A stretch of 15,200 nucleotides of DNA from Alteromonas_E sp964230255 (lineage in GTDB: Bacteria > Pseudomonadota > Gammaproteobacteria > Enterobacterales > Alteromonadaceae), in contig CAXRGW010000118.1 in the NCBI GenBank assembly GCA_964230255.1, forward strand, positions 1 through 15,200, written 5' to 3'. Under the pieces are notes generated by a model. That model made no database searches, was not told the origin of the DNA, and saw only the letters and a list, made by a program, of their open reading frames with translations. The position numbers and the translations under genes are program-made. Each line of letters opens with the position of its first letter. Position 1 is the first letter of the stretch. Shown one piece after another: positions 7,745 through 15,093 of this stretch.

Positions 7745-10700
7745 TTATGAATTTGCAATTGCTATGGCTTCTTCAACATCAACAGCAACCATGCGCGAAA
7801 CGCCCGGTTCGGCCATTGTGACACCCGTTAGGTGCTCTGCCATTTCCATCGCAATTTTATTATGGGTGATATAAATAAACTGCACCGTTTGCGACATCTC
7901 CGATACCAAGCGACAAAAACGTTCCACATTGGCGTCATCTAGAGGCGCATCAACTTCGTCTAGCAGACAAAATGGTGCAGGATTCAATCTAAATATAGCA
8001 AACACTAATGATAATGCGGTTAAGGCTTTTTCTCCACCACTCAAGAGGTGAATAGTACTATTTTTCTTTCCCGGTGGCCGGGCCATGATAGTTACACCGG
8101 TCTCTAGCAAGTCATCGTCAGTTAGATCGAGATAAGCACTGCCTCCGCCAAAGACTTTGGGGAACAGTTGTTTCAAATCGCCATTAACTTGATCAAATGT
8201 ATGCCTAAACCGCGTTTTGGTCTCTTTATCGATTTTTCGAATCGCTTCTTCTAAGGTTTCCAACGCCGCGTTTAAGTCATCATATTGCGCATCTAAATGC
8301 TGTTTGCGTTCGGACTGCACCTCAAATTCATCAACAGCAGCTAAATTTACCGCCCCTAAACGCGTAATTGAGTTTGTAGTTTTTTCTAGCTCTTGTTGCC
8401 AAGTTTTATCATCCGCTTCTTCAGGTAAACCTTCCAGCGTGGTTTTAAGGTTTTGATCAGCCTCTTCCAGTTGTTCTAAAACTGCAGTTGCTCTTATTTG
8501 GTAGCCTTGCGCTTCTAATTTAAGACTTTCCAGTTGTGAGCGACGCTGCTGAAGTCTCTCTGTTAATCCTTTAGAATCCTTCTGAGCATCGTTTATGACG
8601 CGTTCCACTTCGGCTAATGTGTTGGCCTGCTGGTCACGGGATTGACTAATTTCCTCGCGTTTTTCTAATAGCTTAGCAACATGCCCTGCCGAATCAGACT
8701 GCGGGGAACGCAGCTCTTCCAGTTCAGCATTGAGTTTTGCAAGGCGCAGATTGAGATCGTTAAACAGGCCACTATGACTTTCCTGACGTTGCTGCAAAGT
8801 GCCTACCTGCCCTTGCAACTGTTGCATAGTTAAATCGTGCTGATGTTTTTGCTGAGTTAAACCCTCAACACTGGCTCGTGTAGTTGCCAATGCGCGCTCA
8901 AATGCCTCGCGCTTTTCTTCGTAGCGTAGCTGTTGCGATTCAAACTCGAGCAGTTGCTCTTCAATTGACTCCACCCGAGCAGATAGCTCTTCTAGCTGAG
9001 TTTGCTCTTTGCCAAGCAAAGCTTGTTGTTCTTGTTGGTCAGTTAAAAGTTTATGGCGTCGCGCTTCCGATTGCTCCATTTGCAATTCCAGCATGCCCAC
9101 TTTATTTTGTAGCTGATAGTGCGCTTGTTGAGTATGCTGTTTTTGCTGGTCTGCATCGTTAAGTAGTTGCTGTAACTGTGCAATCGAGTTGTCTACTTGC
9201 TCTAAAGTAAGTTTGGCTTGGTTAAAGCGTTCATCGGCGTCAACGATTTGCTCAGCGAGTGCAACAATTTTTGCTGCCCGAACTGCTTTACCTTGTTTCT
9301 GAGCAACGCCAAATTGAATCGTGTCTATCGTGTATTGGACACCTTCACTTGTAACGATAGATTCACCAGGCTGAAGCGTTGCACGCAAACTAGCCAGCTG
9401 CTTCTCGTCTTCGGCAAAATAGATGGTATTCAATATGTTTGGCACACTGGCATTGTCGCAAACACTCGCTAAGGAACCAGGCTTTTTATCCGTTGTCCAT
9501 TGAGCACTTAGCGACACGTGTAAACCTTGCAGCTCCCGCCATTGCGCTGCAATGGCTTGCTCGTGACTCACCACATAAGCATTTTGTAATTGCGTAATCG
9601 CGATATCAAAATAACCCGCATACCCTTGCTGTATCTCTAGTAGCTGCCAAAATTGTGACAAATCTTGCAATGATTCATCGATATCGCTTGTTTCTGCCTG
9701 CTGCAACGCTTCTAGCGCTGCGTGTTCTGCAGACAAGCGTTGCAGATACTGTTGCGCTTCATTTTCTGCCTGCTGATACTGTTGACGGATCGCATTTTGC
9801 TGGGCCAATTCATCCTTGCGCTGAGAAAAACTATCCTGAACTTCATCGAGCTGTTGTTCTGCAATCAATAGTTGCTCCTGTAAAGTGGCTAACTGGGCAT
9901 GTAATTGATCACTACCTTCTTGCGCTAACTCAGAATCAATTTCTGACAATCGTTGTTGAGTGCGCAGTTGCATGCTCATGGTCGATTGGATTTGACTGTG
10001 GCAAGACTGCGACTGACTTTTCAATTGCATATAATCTTGCTCTTGTTGCCTGAATTGACGCGCAAAATCTGTGAGTGCATGTTCCGCATCTTCACGTTGT
10101 TGACCAGCGTCTTGCAATTGTTCCTGACAAATCGCTATCTCTGGTGCTAACTGCTCGCGCGCAGCAAGGGCCTCTTCGAGAGCAGCTTGAGCATCTTGCA
10201 ATTGTTGCTCTACCTGGTCTCCTTGTGCAGCAAGCCCTTTGATCTCTTGTTCTACTTGAGCAGTGCGCTCGGTGACATATTTTTGGTTCTGCTCCAAGCG
10301 GGCAATTTCAGTACTGACATCAAATAATTGTTGCTGCAGCTCGTCCAAGCGTTGTTTAGATTCGAACTGCTGTTGGCGTTGCTCAATCAATGTGCGTTCA
10401 TCGCCGCGCTGCTGAGCAATTAATGCTTCAACTTGGACTTCACCCTCGTCAATTTGATGCTGTAAAGCCGTAACTTTTTCGCTATGGGCAAGCCAGCGAA
10501 TCGCCGCTAACTCAGCCTTTAAACGGCGTTCTTTCGTTTTGAGCTCTTTGTAACGCCGTGCCGCCGCAGCTTGTCGTTGTAGTTTGTCTAGCTGTGTACC
10601 TAACTCACTGCGCACATCAGCCAAACGCTCTAAGTTTTCTCGGGTGTGGCGAATGCGATTTTCAGTTTCACGCCGTCGCTCTTTATATTTGGAAATCCCC

Positions 10701-11203
10701 GCGGCTTCTTCAATAAACACGCGCAATTCTTGTGGTTTAGATTCGATCAAACGCGAGATCATACCTTGTTCAATAATCGCGTAACTGCGCGGTCCTAAGC
10801 CGGTACCCAGGAATATGTCGGTTACATCACGACGGCGACACTTAGTGCCATTCAGTAAATATGTGGACTGCGCATCTCGCGTTACAATGCGCTTAACCGC
10901 CAATTCGTTATATTTGGCAAACTCACCTTGCAATCGATTACTGGTGTTATCAAAAACTAATTCGACACTGCATTGGGATACCGGCTTACGGGCGGACGAG
11001 CCATTAAAAATAACGTCGGTCATGGCATCGCCACGTAAGTTTTTGGCTGAACTTTCACCCAATACCCAGCGAACTGCATCAATAACGTTAGATTTACCGC
11101 AACCATTTGGGCCCACGATCGCGGTCATCTCTCCCGGGAATGGGATCGACGTAGCGTCAACAAATGACTTGAATCCAGCGAGTTTAATTCGTTTTAGACG
11201 CAT
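7745..11203 (-). CDS. smc: Chromosome condensation ATPase SMC
   Basis: SMC is the coiled-coil ATPase of bacterial condensin, acting with ScpA and ScpB (not in this window) to organise and segregate the chromosome. The 1152-residue product starts MRLKRIKLAGFKSF. It has Walker A GPNGCGKS at residues 31-38 and a Q-loop around EQGMISRLIE (145-154). A glutamine-rich coiled coil (about 170-505) leads to a hinge of the gammaproteobacterial type (about 520-660), then a second coiled coil (about 665-985). The C-terminal head carries LSGGEK (1054-1059) and Walker B FCLLDEVDAPLDD (D1082, E1083). The long Gln/Glu content explains the many CAA/TTG-like runs in the DNA; these are not repeats. No Shine-Dalgarno is obvious before the ATG. 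It heads the smc-zipA-ligA cluster and diverges from cysZ. Having SMC implies a lineage without MukBEF. Confidence 0.97.
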   Translation of the reverse strand: MRLKRIKLAGFKSFVDATSIPFPGEMTAIVGPNGCGKSNVIDAVRWVLGESSAKNLRGDAMTDVIFNGSSARKPVSQCSVELVFDNTSNRLQGEFAKYNELAVKRIVTRDAQSTYLLNGTKCRRRDVTDIFLGTGLGPRSYAIIEQGMISRLIESKPQELRVFIEEAAGISKYKERRRETENRIRHTRENLERLADVRSELGTQLDKLQRQAAAARRYKELKTKERRLKAELAAIRWLAHSEKVTALQHQIDEGEVQVEALIAQQRGDERTLIEQRQQQFESKQRLDELQQQLFDVSTEIARLEQNQKYVTERTAQVEQEIKGLAAQGDQVEQQLQDAQAALEEALAAREQLAPEIAICQEQLQDAGQQREDAEHALTDFARQFRQQEQDYMQLKSQSQSCHSQIQSTMSMQLRTQQRLSEIDSELAQEGSDQLHAQLATLQEQLLIAEQQLDEVQDSFSQRKDELAQQNAIRQQYQQAENEAQQYLQRLSAEHAALEALQQAETSDIDESLQDLSQFWQLLEIQQGYAGYFDIAITQLQNAYVVSHEQAIAAQWRELQGLHVSLSAQWTTDKKPGSLASVCDNASVPNILNTIYFAEDEKQLASLRATLQPGESIVTSEGVQYTIDTIQFGVAQKQGKAVRAAKIVALAEQIVDADERFNQAKLTLEQVDNSIAQLQQLLNDADQQKQHTQQAHYQLQNKVGMLELQMEQSEARRHKLLTDQQEQQALLGKEQTQLEELSARVESIEEQLLEFESQQLRYEEKREAFERALATTRASVEGLTQQKHQHDLTMQQLQGQVGTLQQRQESHSGLFNDLNLRLAKLNAELEELRSPQSDSAGHVAKLLEKREEISQSRDQQANTLAEVERVINDAQKDSKGLTERLQQRRSQLESLKLEAQGYQIRATAVLEQLEEADQNLKTTLEGLPEEADDKTWQQELEKTTNSITRLGAVNLAAVDEFEVQSERKQHLDAQYDDLNAALETLEEAIRKIDKETKTRFRHTFDQVNGDLKQLFPKVFGGGSAYLDLTDDDLLETGVTIMARPPGKKNSTIHLLSGGEKALTALSLVFAIFRLNPAPFCLLDEVDAPLDDANVERFCRLVSEMSQTVQFIYITHNKIAMEMAEHLTGVTMAEPGVSRMVAVDVEEAIAIANS

Positions 11204-11269
11204 TATTGTCGTTATCAGGGGCCAAAATAAGTAATTTAGCGCAGTGGCACATTTCTGTTGAGTTTAGCG

Positions 11270-11298
11270 AATGTAACAAAACTAACGGCTTGTAACAA
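11270..11298 (-). promoter_or_regulatory. Candidate sigma-70 promoter of smc-zipA-ligA
   Basis: On the minus strand TTGTTA (11293-11298) and TACATT (11270-11275) are separated by exactly 17 nt, each matching 4 of 6 consensus bases. Transcription would start near 11263, leaving an untranslated leader of about 60 nt before smc. The same two elements make a direct repeat, TGTAACAA on the plus strand (11272-11279 and 11291-11298), which could equally be a regulator site. Call by eye only. Confidence 0.35.
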
Positions 11299-11355
11299 TT
11301 ACGCTTTTATTCCTGTAGCGTTTATCGGTAAACTTTACTGCTGATAGAGTGGTCT

Positions 11356-11361
11356 GGCGAG
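11356..11361 (+). promoter_or_regulatory. Ribosome-binding site deciding the cysZ start
   Basis: GGCGAG is placed 5 nt before the ATG at 11367. An in-frame GTG at 11349 would put this site inside the coding region, so the ATG is preferred. Confidence 0.5.
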
Positions 11362-11366
11362 AAAAT

Positions 11367-12137
11367 ATGCAATCAGATGTTCCGAATAAAAGTGGCATGA
11401 GTTACTTCATGAGTGGCTTTAGTTTAATCCAAACTAAGGGGATTAAACGCTTTGTATTGGTACCTTTGGCAATCAATGTAATTCTGTTTATTACCGCTTT
11501 TTACTTTTTGTTTGGCCAAATTGGTGAAAGTATCACTTGGTTAATCAATTTGATCCCCGATTGGCTTGGTTGGCTCAAAGACGCTTTGGCATTTATTTTA
11601 TGGCCGCTAGCGGTTATCAGTGTGCTTTTGGTATTCGCCCTTATCTTTGGAACTTTGGCCAACTGGATTGCGGCGCCGTTTAATGGTTTATTGGCTGAAA
11701 AGATTGAACGCCACCTTACAGGCCAAGCCCTTGGTAACGAAGGCTTAATGTCAATTATCAAGGATATCCCCAGAACACTAGGGCGAGAATTTGCCAAGCT
11801 GAGTTACTACCTACCTCGTGCCATTGGTTTCTTGATTTTGTTTTTATTGATCCCAGTGATTGGTCAAATCATTTGGTTTTTATTCACTGCTTGGATGATG
11901 GCAATTCAGTACTGCGATTATGCCTTTGACAACCACAAGATTGGTTTTGCTGATATGAAACGCACATTGCAAGAGCGCCGCACTACCAGTATGAGTTTTG
12001 GCATGATGGTAAGCGTGACATCAATGGTACCGATATTAAATTTCTTAGTGATGCCTGTTGCTATATGTGGTGCTACGGCGATGTGGGTTGATCAGTTCCG
12101 TCCACATTATCTTCAACATCCGCTCGAGGCTCAGTAG
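11367..12137 (+). CDS. cysZ: Sulfate transporter CysZ
   Basis: CysZ is an inner-membrane protein that takes up sulfate for cysteine biosynthesis. The product has 256 residues from the ATG at 11367 (E. coli 253). Recognisable family blocks include GIKRFVLVPLAIN (25-37), DWLGWLKDALAFILWPLAVI (65-84), NWIAAPFNGLLAE (99-111) and FLFTAWMMAIQYCDYAFDNH (171-190). The conserved end, MPVAICGATAMWVD (229-242), is also present. Four or so strongly hydrophobic segments (about 28-50, 72-96, 150-180, 212-236) fit an integral membrane protein. In E. coli cysZ is divergent from zipA-ligA; here it is divergent from smc-zipA-ligA, the same arrangement with smc inserted. The last 65 bp overlap the 3' end of the convergent gene. 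Regulation by CysB is expected from the family, but I cannot identify a site. Confidence 0.96.
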   Translation: MQSDVPNKSGMSYFMSGFSLIQTKGIKRFVLVPLAINVILFITAFYFLFGQIGESITWLINLIPDWLGWLKDALAFILWPLAVISVLLVFALIFGTLANWIAAPFNGLLAEKIERHLTGQALGNEGLMSIIKDIPRTLGREFAKLSYYLPRAIGFLILFLLIPVIGQIIWFLFTAWMMAIQYCDYAFDNHKIGFADMKRTLQERRTTSMSFGMMVSVTSMVPILNFLVMPVAICGATAMWVDQFRPHYLQHPLEAQ

Positions 12138-13608
12138 TAGCCTGAGTTTCGGCGAATGCATACCAGGTTTGCGCAGTTTTATAGTCAGCTGCGCGCTCGT
12201 GCCAACGGGCAATGTTAACCGCCACCGGATACCAATGAGCGCGATTAATGAGTTGATCATGCCAGATACGCCGGTAGATATCTGGAATGTTGTCAGTGTC
12301 GTGAAATTCCATAAACGTGCGGCTATTCACTAGTTTGTAGGATTTTTGCTGCACATTATTACACGTTCTAGCGGGGTAAATCCCAGCATCTTGCGTGCTA
12401 GTTTCGCTCATTAATGCCAGCCAATAGTCGAGTCGCGCTAACGGCTCATAATACATATCACCACTGAATAGTAAATTGGGTGCTGTACGCTGTTCGCAAT
12501 GGGCTTTAGCAAGCGTTTTTGACATCGGATACTCATCAATAAAGCCGGCGAAATGAGCTAGCTCGTGAACAAAAACTGAATAGGTGTCTAGTGAGTCCAA
12601 ATACATTATACCTGCGTCAACATAGGCACGATTTTCAGGATTAAATACAACAACATGAGTAATATTTTGCTGTGTTACTAAATCTGCAAGCTGTCGTACA
12701 TCGCAACGCATGCGCTGCGCACCATGAATTCGGGATACTTCACAGTTAAAATCACTCCCCTTTATCCAAACGGGATCGCTTACACACATAGGTAAGTGCG
12801 CCAACCGACGGTCCTTGCGCAGTTGCGCAATAAAATCATTTGCTTGGACCTGGTTAGCCAAACTGCGGGCAATTGGCAGTATACGCATCACACATTTTGA
12901 GGTCGTTGAATCAGGGGCTAAGGGAAAAAATAGTACGTCAGTTCCTAACAAGTTGCTGATGAGGTTGGCACCTTTTTGCGCGTAATCTAAAAACTCACTG
13001 GCTCGCACATGACCCAAAGCATGGGCCTTGCTAAAGAATTGCACTGCCAAATCGGTTTGCTCGTTATTCCAATAGTAATTAGCTAACGCAAAGGCATCTT
13101 CAACGTAGTACTGCGCAGTTTGTACTAACCATTGCGCGGCGTTATTTTTCTGACCGTTTAGCAAGTACCAGTTGGCCAGCACATGTTGCGCACGTATGTA
13201 ACCTTGATTGGCGCTTTGCTTTAACAATGCTAAGCGTTTTGTTGGATTGTGCTGTTCTAGTGCCCATAAGAACTGACCTTGTGCTGAGCCTAAATTGGCC
13301 GCGCGTTTTAGAAGGCCGAGTCGTATAGATTCATCATCACTGAGTTCAGCGAGTTTAAGAAAAGAGTCAATATCGTCCATGTCTGCTAATTGTTGCAGCC
13401 AGTAGATATCTTCGTGTTCAAGAGTAGATTTGCGTAGGCGCTCCAATGCTGATAGGTCACCATGCCAAAATCGCTTAAACAACTGGGCATGGTACTGAGA
13501 AATATCATCGCTACGAAGCTGGTTATCGACAAGCATTGAGGTAGACGCAAAAACGCCACAACACAACAGCAGAATTACCGCCCTTCGCGTCCACTTTAAT
13601 ACTTGCAT
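12073..13608 (-). CDS. Putative exported Sel1-repeat protein with HExxHxxGxxD metalloprotease motif
   Basis: I do not recognise this 511-residue protein as a named gene. The N-terminus (MQVLKWTRRAVILLLCCGVFA) looks like a signal peptide or membrane anchor without a lipobox, so the body should be periplasmic. Residues about 90-210 are helical Sel1/TPR-like repeats (RLGLLKRAANLGSAQGQFLWA, LALLKQSANQGYIRAQHVLAN, AVQFFSKAHALGHVRASEFLD). Further on is HELAHFAGFIDEY, with H348, E349, H352, G355 and D358 matching the metzincin-type consensus HExxHxxGxxD. Several methionines downstream (for example M385, M400, M433) could form a Met-turn. Cysteines at 239, 275, 289, 302, 371 and 416 could form disulfides. 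The gene starts 14 nt after nlpI on the same strand with no clear ribosome site, suggesting co-transcription. The C-terminal 21 or so residues are acidic, low-complexity and antisense to cysZ. Protease activity is inference from the motif. Confidence 0.8.
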   Translation of the reverse strand: MQVLKWTRRAVILLLCCGVFASTSMLVDNQLRSDDISQYHAQLFKRFWHGDLSALERLRKSTLEHEDIYWLQQLADMDDIDSFLKLAELSDDESIRLGLLKRAANLGSAQGQFLWALEQHNPTKRLALLKQSANQGYIRAQHVLANWYLLNGQKNNAAQWLVQTAQYYVEDAFALANYYWNNEQTDLAVQFFSKAHALGHVRASEFLDYAQKGANLISNLLGTDVLFFPLAPDSTTSKCVMRILPIARSLANQVQANDFIAQLRKDRRLAHLPMCVSDPVWIKGSDFNCEVSRIHGAQRMRCDVRQLADLVTQQNITHVVVFNPENRAYVDAGIMYLDSLDTYSVFVHELAHFAGFIDEYPMSKTLAKAHCEQRTAPNLLFSGDMYYEPLARLDYWLALMSETSTQDAGIYPARTCNNVQQKSYKLVNSRTFMEFHDTDNIPDIYRRIWHDQLINRAHWYPVAVNIARWHERAADYKTAQTWYAFAETQATTEPRADVEDNVDGTDQPTSP

Positions 13609-13622
13609 AGGTATAGAAAAAA

Positions 13623-14504
13623 TTACGACTCAGGTCGATTGTCAGTAAGCCGTTCTAGCTCTAAACGGGCATAACGATGCTCAACAAAATCGTATACATT
13701 GGTACTCAATGCGAGTTTGAAGTAGTTGCTTGCTTTACCGCGCTGACCGCTATAACTGTGGTGCTTACCAATATAAAAATACGCTTCACATACGCGATTG
13801 TTCAATTCTGTGCGGTTTTCTACGTTGACTAACAACGAGTTGAGCAAAGCATTTTCGTTAATATCGCCCAAATAAAAATCGACTATGTTATTGGCCCAAA
13901 ATGTTGGGTCGAAGGCCGCGCGGTCGGCGCGTAACTGCTCAATGGCTTCCTGCTCGTTCACTTCTCGTGCTGCAATAAAGCGCCAGATGGCTCGGTATGG
14001 GTCCGTCGGTTTACGTTGTTGAAACCATGCTAAATCGTCTATAGCCAACTCTGGTTTGCCACCGTAGTAAAGCGCAATACCGCGATTCAAATATGCAAAA
14101 TCATAGTCTGGCTTAATGTCGATAGATGAATCAAAGGCCTCATACGCTTGGCTAAAGTTCTGCTGTTGTACATAGTGTATGCCAATTGAATTATACGCCT
14201 CGGCCATGTTGGGACGCAGCACTAAAACCTGAGTGAAATCAAACTGAGCTAAAGTAGATAATCCCATGCTGTCATACAGTAAGCCGCGCTGATAGTGCAG
14301 GTCTGCACGTGCGCTATCCTGAATTTCATCATCCCCCAAATCATAATTAATCTTCACTATCGCAAGTTGTGCACGCGGGTTAGCCGGGATCGGCTCTACG
14401 ATCAGTAGGTTACCCATTTGTGCAGTCGGTTGCTGTGGTAGTTGTGCGCATCCACTAAGCACAAGCAAACACAACGACAACGTAATTTTTATATTTTTAA
14501 GCAT
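13623..14504 (-). CDS. nlpI: Outer-membrane lipoprotein NlpI (TPR adaptor)
   Basis: NlpI is a TPR lipoprotein which in E. coli recruits the Prc protease and murein endopeptidases such as MepS, controlling peptidoglycan hydrolase turnover. The product has 293 residues (E. coli 294). A signal peptide ends in the lipobox LSGC, with lipidated C19 followed by Ala, consistent with transfer to the outer membrane. TPRs cover about residues 68-169, including YQRGLLYDSMGLSTLAQFDF and the well-conserved AYLNRGIALYYGGKPELAIDD. The C-terminal part keeps NNIVDFYLGDI and VYDFVEHRYARLEL, both near-identical in pattern to E. coli NlpI. The ATG at 14504 has GAGG only about 2-3 nt upstream, which is tight. Usually nlpI lies next to pnp; here its neighbours are the metalloprotease-like gene downstream and DUF1244 upstream. 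Identification is firm. Confidence 0.92.
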   Translation of the reverse strand: MLKNIKITLSLCLLVLSGCAQLPQQPTAQMGNLLIVEPIPANPRAQLAIVKINYDLGDDEIQDSARADLHYQRGLLYDSMGLSTLAQFDFTQVLVLRPNMAEAYNSIGIHYVQQQNFSQAYEAFDSSIDIKPDYDFAYLNRGIALYYGGKPELAIDDLAWFQQRKPTDPYRAIWRFIAAREVNEQEAIEQLRADRAAFDPTFWANNIVDFYLGDINENALLNSLLVNVENRTELNNRVCEAYFYIGKHHSYSGQRGKASNYFKLALSTNVYDFVEHRYARLELERLTDNRPES

Positions 14505-14688
14505 ATCCTCAACTTGTTTTTAAGCGGTTTTGATTGACGCATTAACTGCACCAAAAACTTGTAATAATGATAATAAACCGTGAGAAGAACAATCAAATTC
14601 AACCACTGAATACTAACAAAATATTACTGTTATCTGTAGTGCTGTCTAGGGCGTGTTGGTCTTTAACGATTGAATCGGCCAATAGAGG
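14505..14688. other. Intergenic region between DUF1244 gene and nlpI
   Basis: This 184-bp AT-rich gap should hold the nlpI promoter on the minus strand. I find TTGATT and TATTAT there, but their spacing is 15 nt, so no confident promoter can be called. There is no clear hairpin terminator for the DUF1244 gene and no small coding frame that I can support. Confidence 0.4.
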
Positions 14689-14991
14689 TTAACATCCTTT
14701 TCCTGCCTGACGATTCTCTAGTGCAGCTAGTTGCTCTGCAGTGGCCGGCGCTTGATGGTTTTCTTTCCATTCAGCGTATGTCATACCATAAACACGTTCG
14801 CGTGCTTGTTCGTAGCCAATTTCTTCACCGTGTTCGCGGGCGGCCGCTACATACCACTTTGCTAAGCAATTGCGACAAAAGTCAGCAAGGATCATCAGAT
14901 CAATGTTTTGTACATCTTTGTTTTCGTCTAAATGGCGCAATAAGCGGTTAAATACCGCTGCTTCAATCTTAGTTGTAGTTTCTTGTTGCAT
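14689..14991 (-). CDS. DUF1244 family small protein
   Basis: This is a 100-residue protein of the DUF1244 family (function unknown, common in proteobacteria). Family features are the start of the fold at KIEAAVFNRLLRHL (residues 8-21), DVQNIDLMILADFCRNCLAKWY (26-47) with the conserved pair C39 and C42, and VYGMTYAEWK (67-76). The C-x-x-C pair could bind a metal or be redox active, but this is not established here. I chose the ATG at 14991 because AGAGAG lies 6 nt before it. An in-frame TTG at 15012 would add seven residues not typical of the family. The gene is single, with the end of an insertion sequence 71 bp upstream of its start, so its native promoter region may have been cut or replaced. 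Confidence 0.88.
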   Translation of the reverse strand: MQQETTTKIEAAVFNRLLRHLDENKDVQNIDLMILADFCRNCLAKWYVAAAREHGEEIGYEQARERVYGMTYAEWKENHQAPATAEQLAALENRQAGKGC

Positions 14992-14997
14992 GGATAT

Positions 14998-15003
14998 CTC
15001 TCT
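14998..15003 (-). promoter_or_regulatory. Ribosome-binding site of the DUF1244 gene
   Basis: AGAGAG on the minus strand, 6 nt before the ATG at 14991, favours that start over the upstream TTG. Confidence 0.5.
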
Positions 15004-15061
15004 GTCTACCAATATCGTGTTAGCTTAATGATTAGGTATAAAAAAGCCAGTACCTTAGTAC

Positions 15062-15080
15062 CTGTCTCTTGATCACAAGT
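15062..15080. repeat. Terminal inverted repeat of the IS50-like element
   Basis: CTGTCTCTTGATCACAAGT. As I recall the Tn5 ends, the first 14 bases equal the inside end and the last five, CAAGT, equal the outside end, so this natural end looks like a hybrid of the two. It lies exactly where the transposase frame stops, as at the IS50 inside end. Confidence 0.85.
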
Positions 15081-15093
15081 CGATATCAAGAGA
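15065..15093. repeat. Subterminal inverted repeat at the IS end
   Basis: TCTCTTGAT (15065-15073) and its exact reverse complement ATCAAGAGA (15085-15093) flank an 11-nt loop. The core of the terminal repeat is therefore repeated in inverted orientation just inside the element. Confidence 0.75.

Noticed and set aside
7351..7821. Plus-strand serine-rich frame opposite zipA and the smc 3' end
   Set aside because: The serine-rich composition is the mirror of the acidic ZipA linker codons, not a real protein.
8200..10600. Apparent low-complexity CAA/TTG and GCT repeats
   Set aside because: They encode the Gln/Glu/Leu-rich coiled coils of SMC and show no fixed repeat unit.
10815..11234. Plus-strand frame of 139 codons opposite the smc 5' end
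   Set aside because: It is antisense to the highly conserved SMC head, has no recognisable domain or ribosome site, and runs past the smc start only by chance.
11332..11342. Palindrome GTAAACTTTAC upstream of cysZ as an operator
   Set aside because: With 5-bp arms in AT-rich DNA it is likely chance, and it matches no regulator site that I can name.
14992..15012. TTG start for the DUF1244 protein
   Set aside because: The added residues would contain the ribosome site of the better ATG at 14991 and are not typical of the family.
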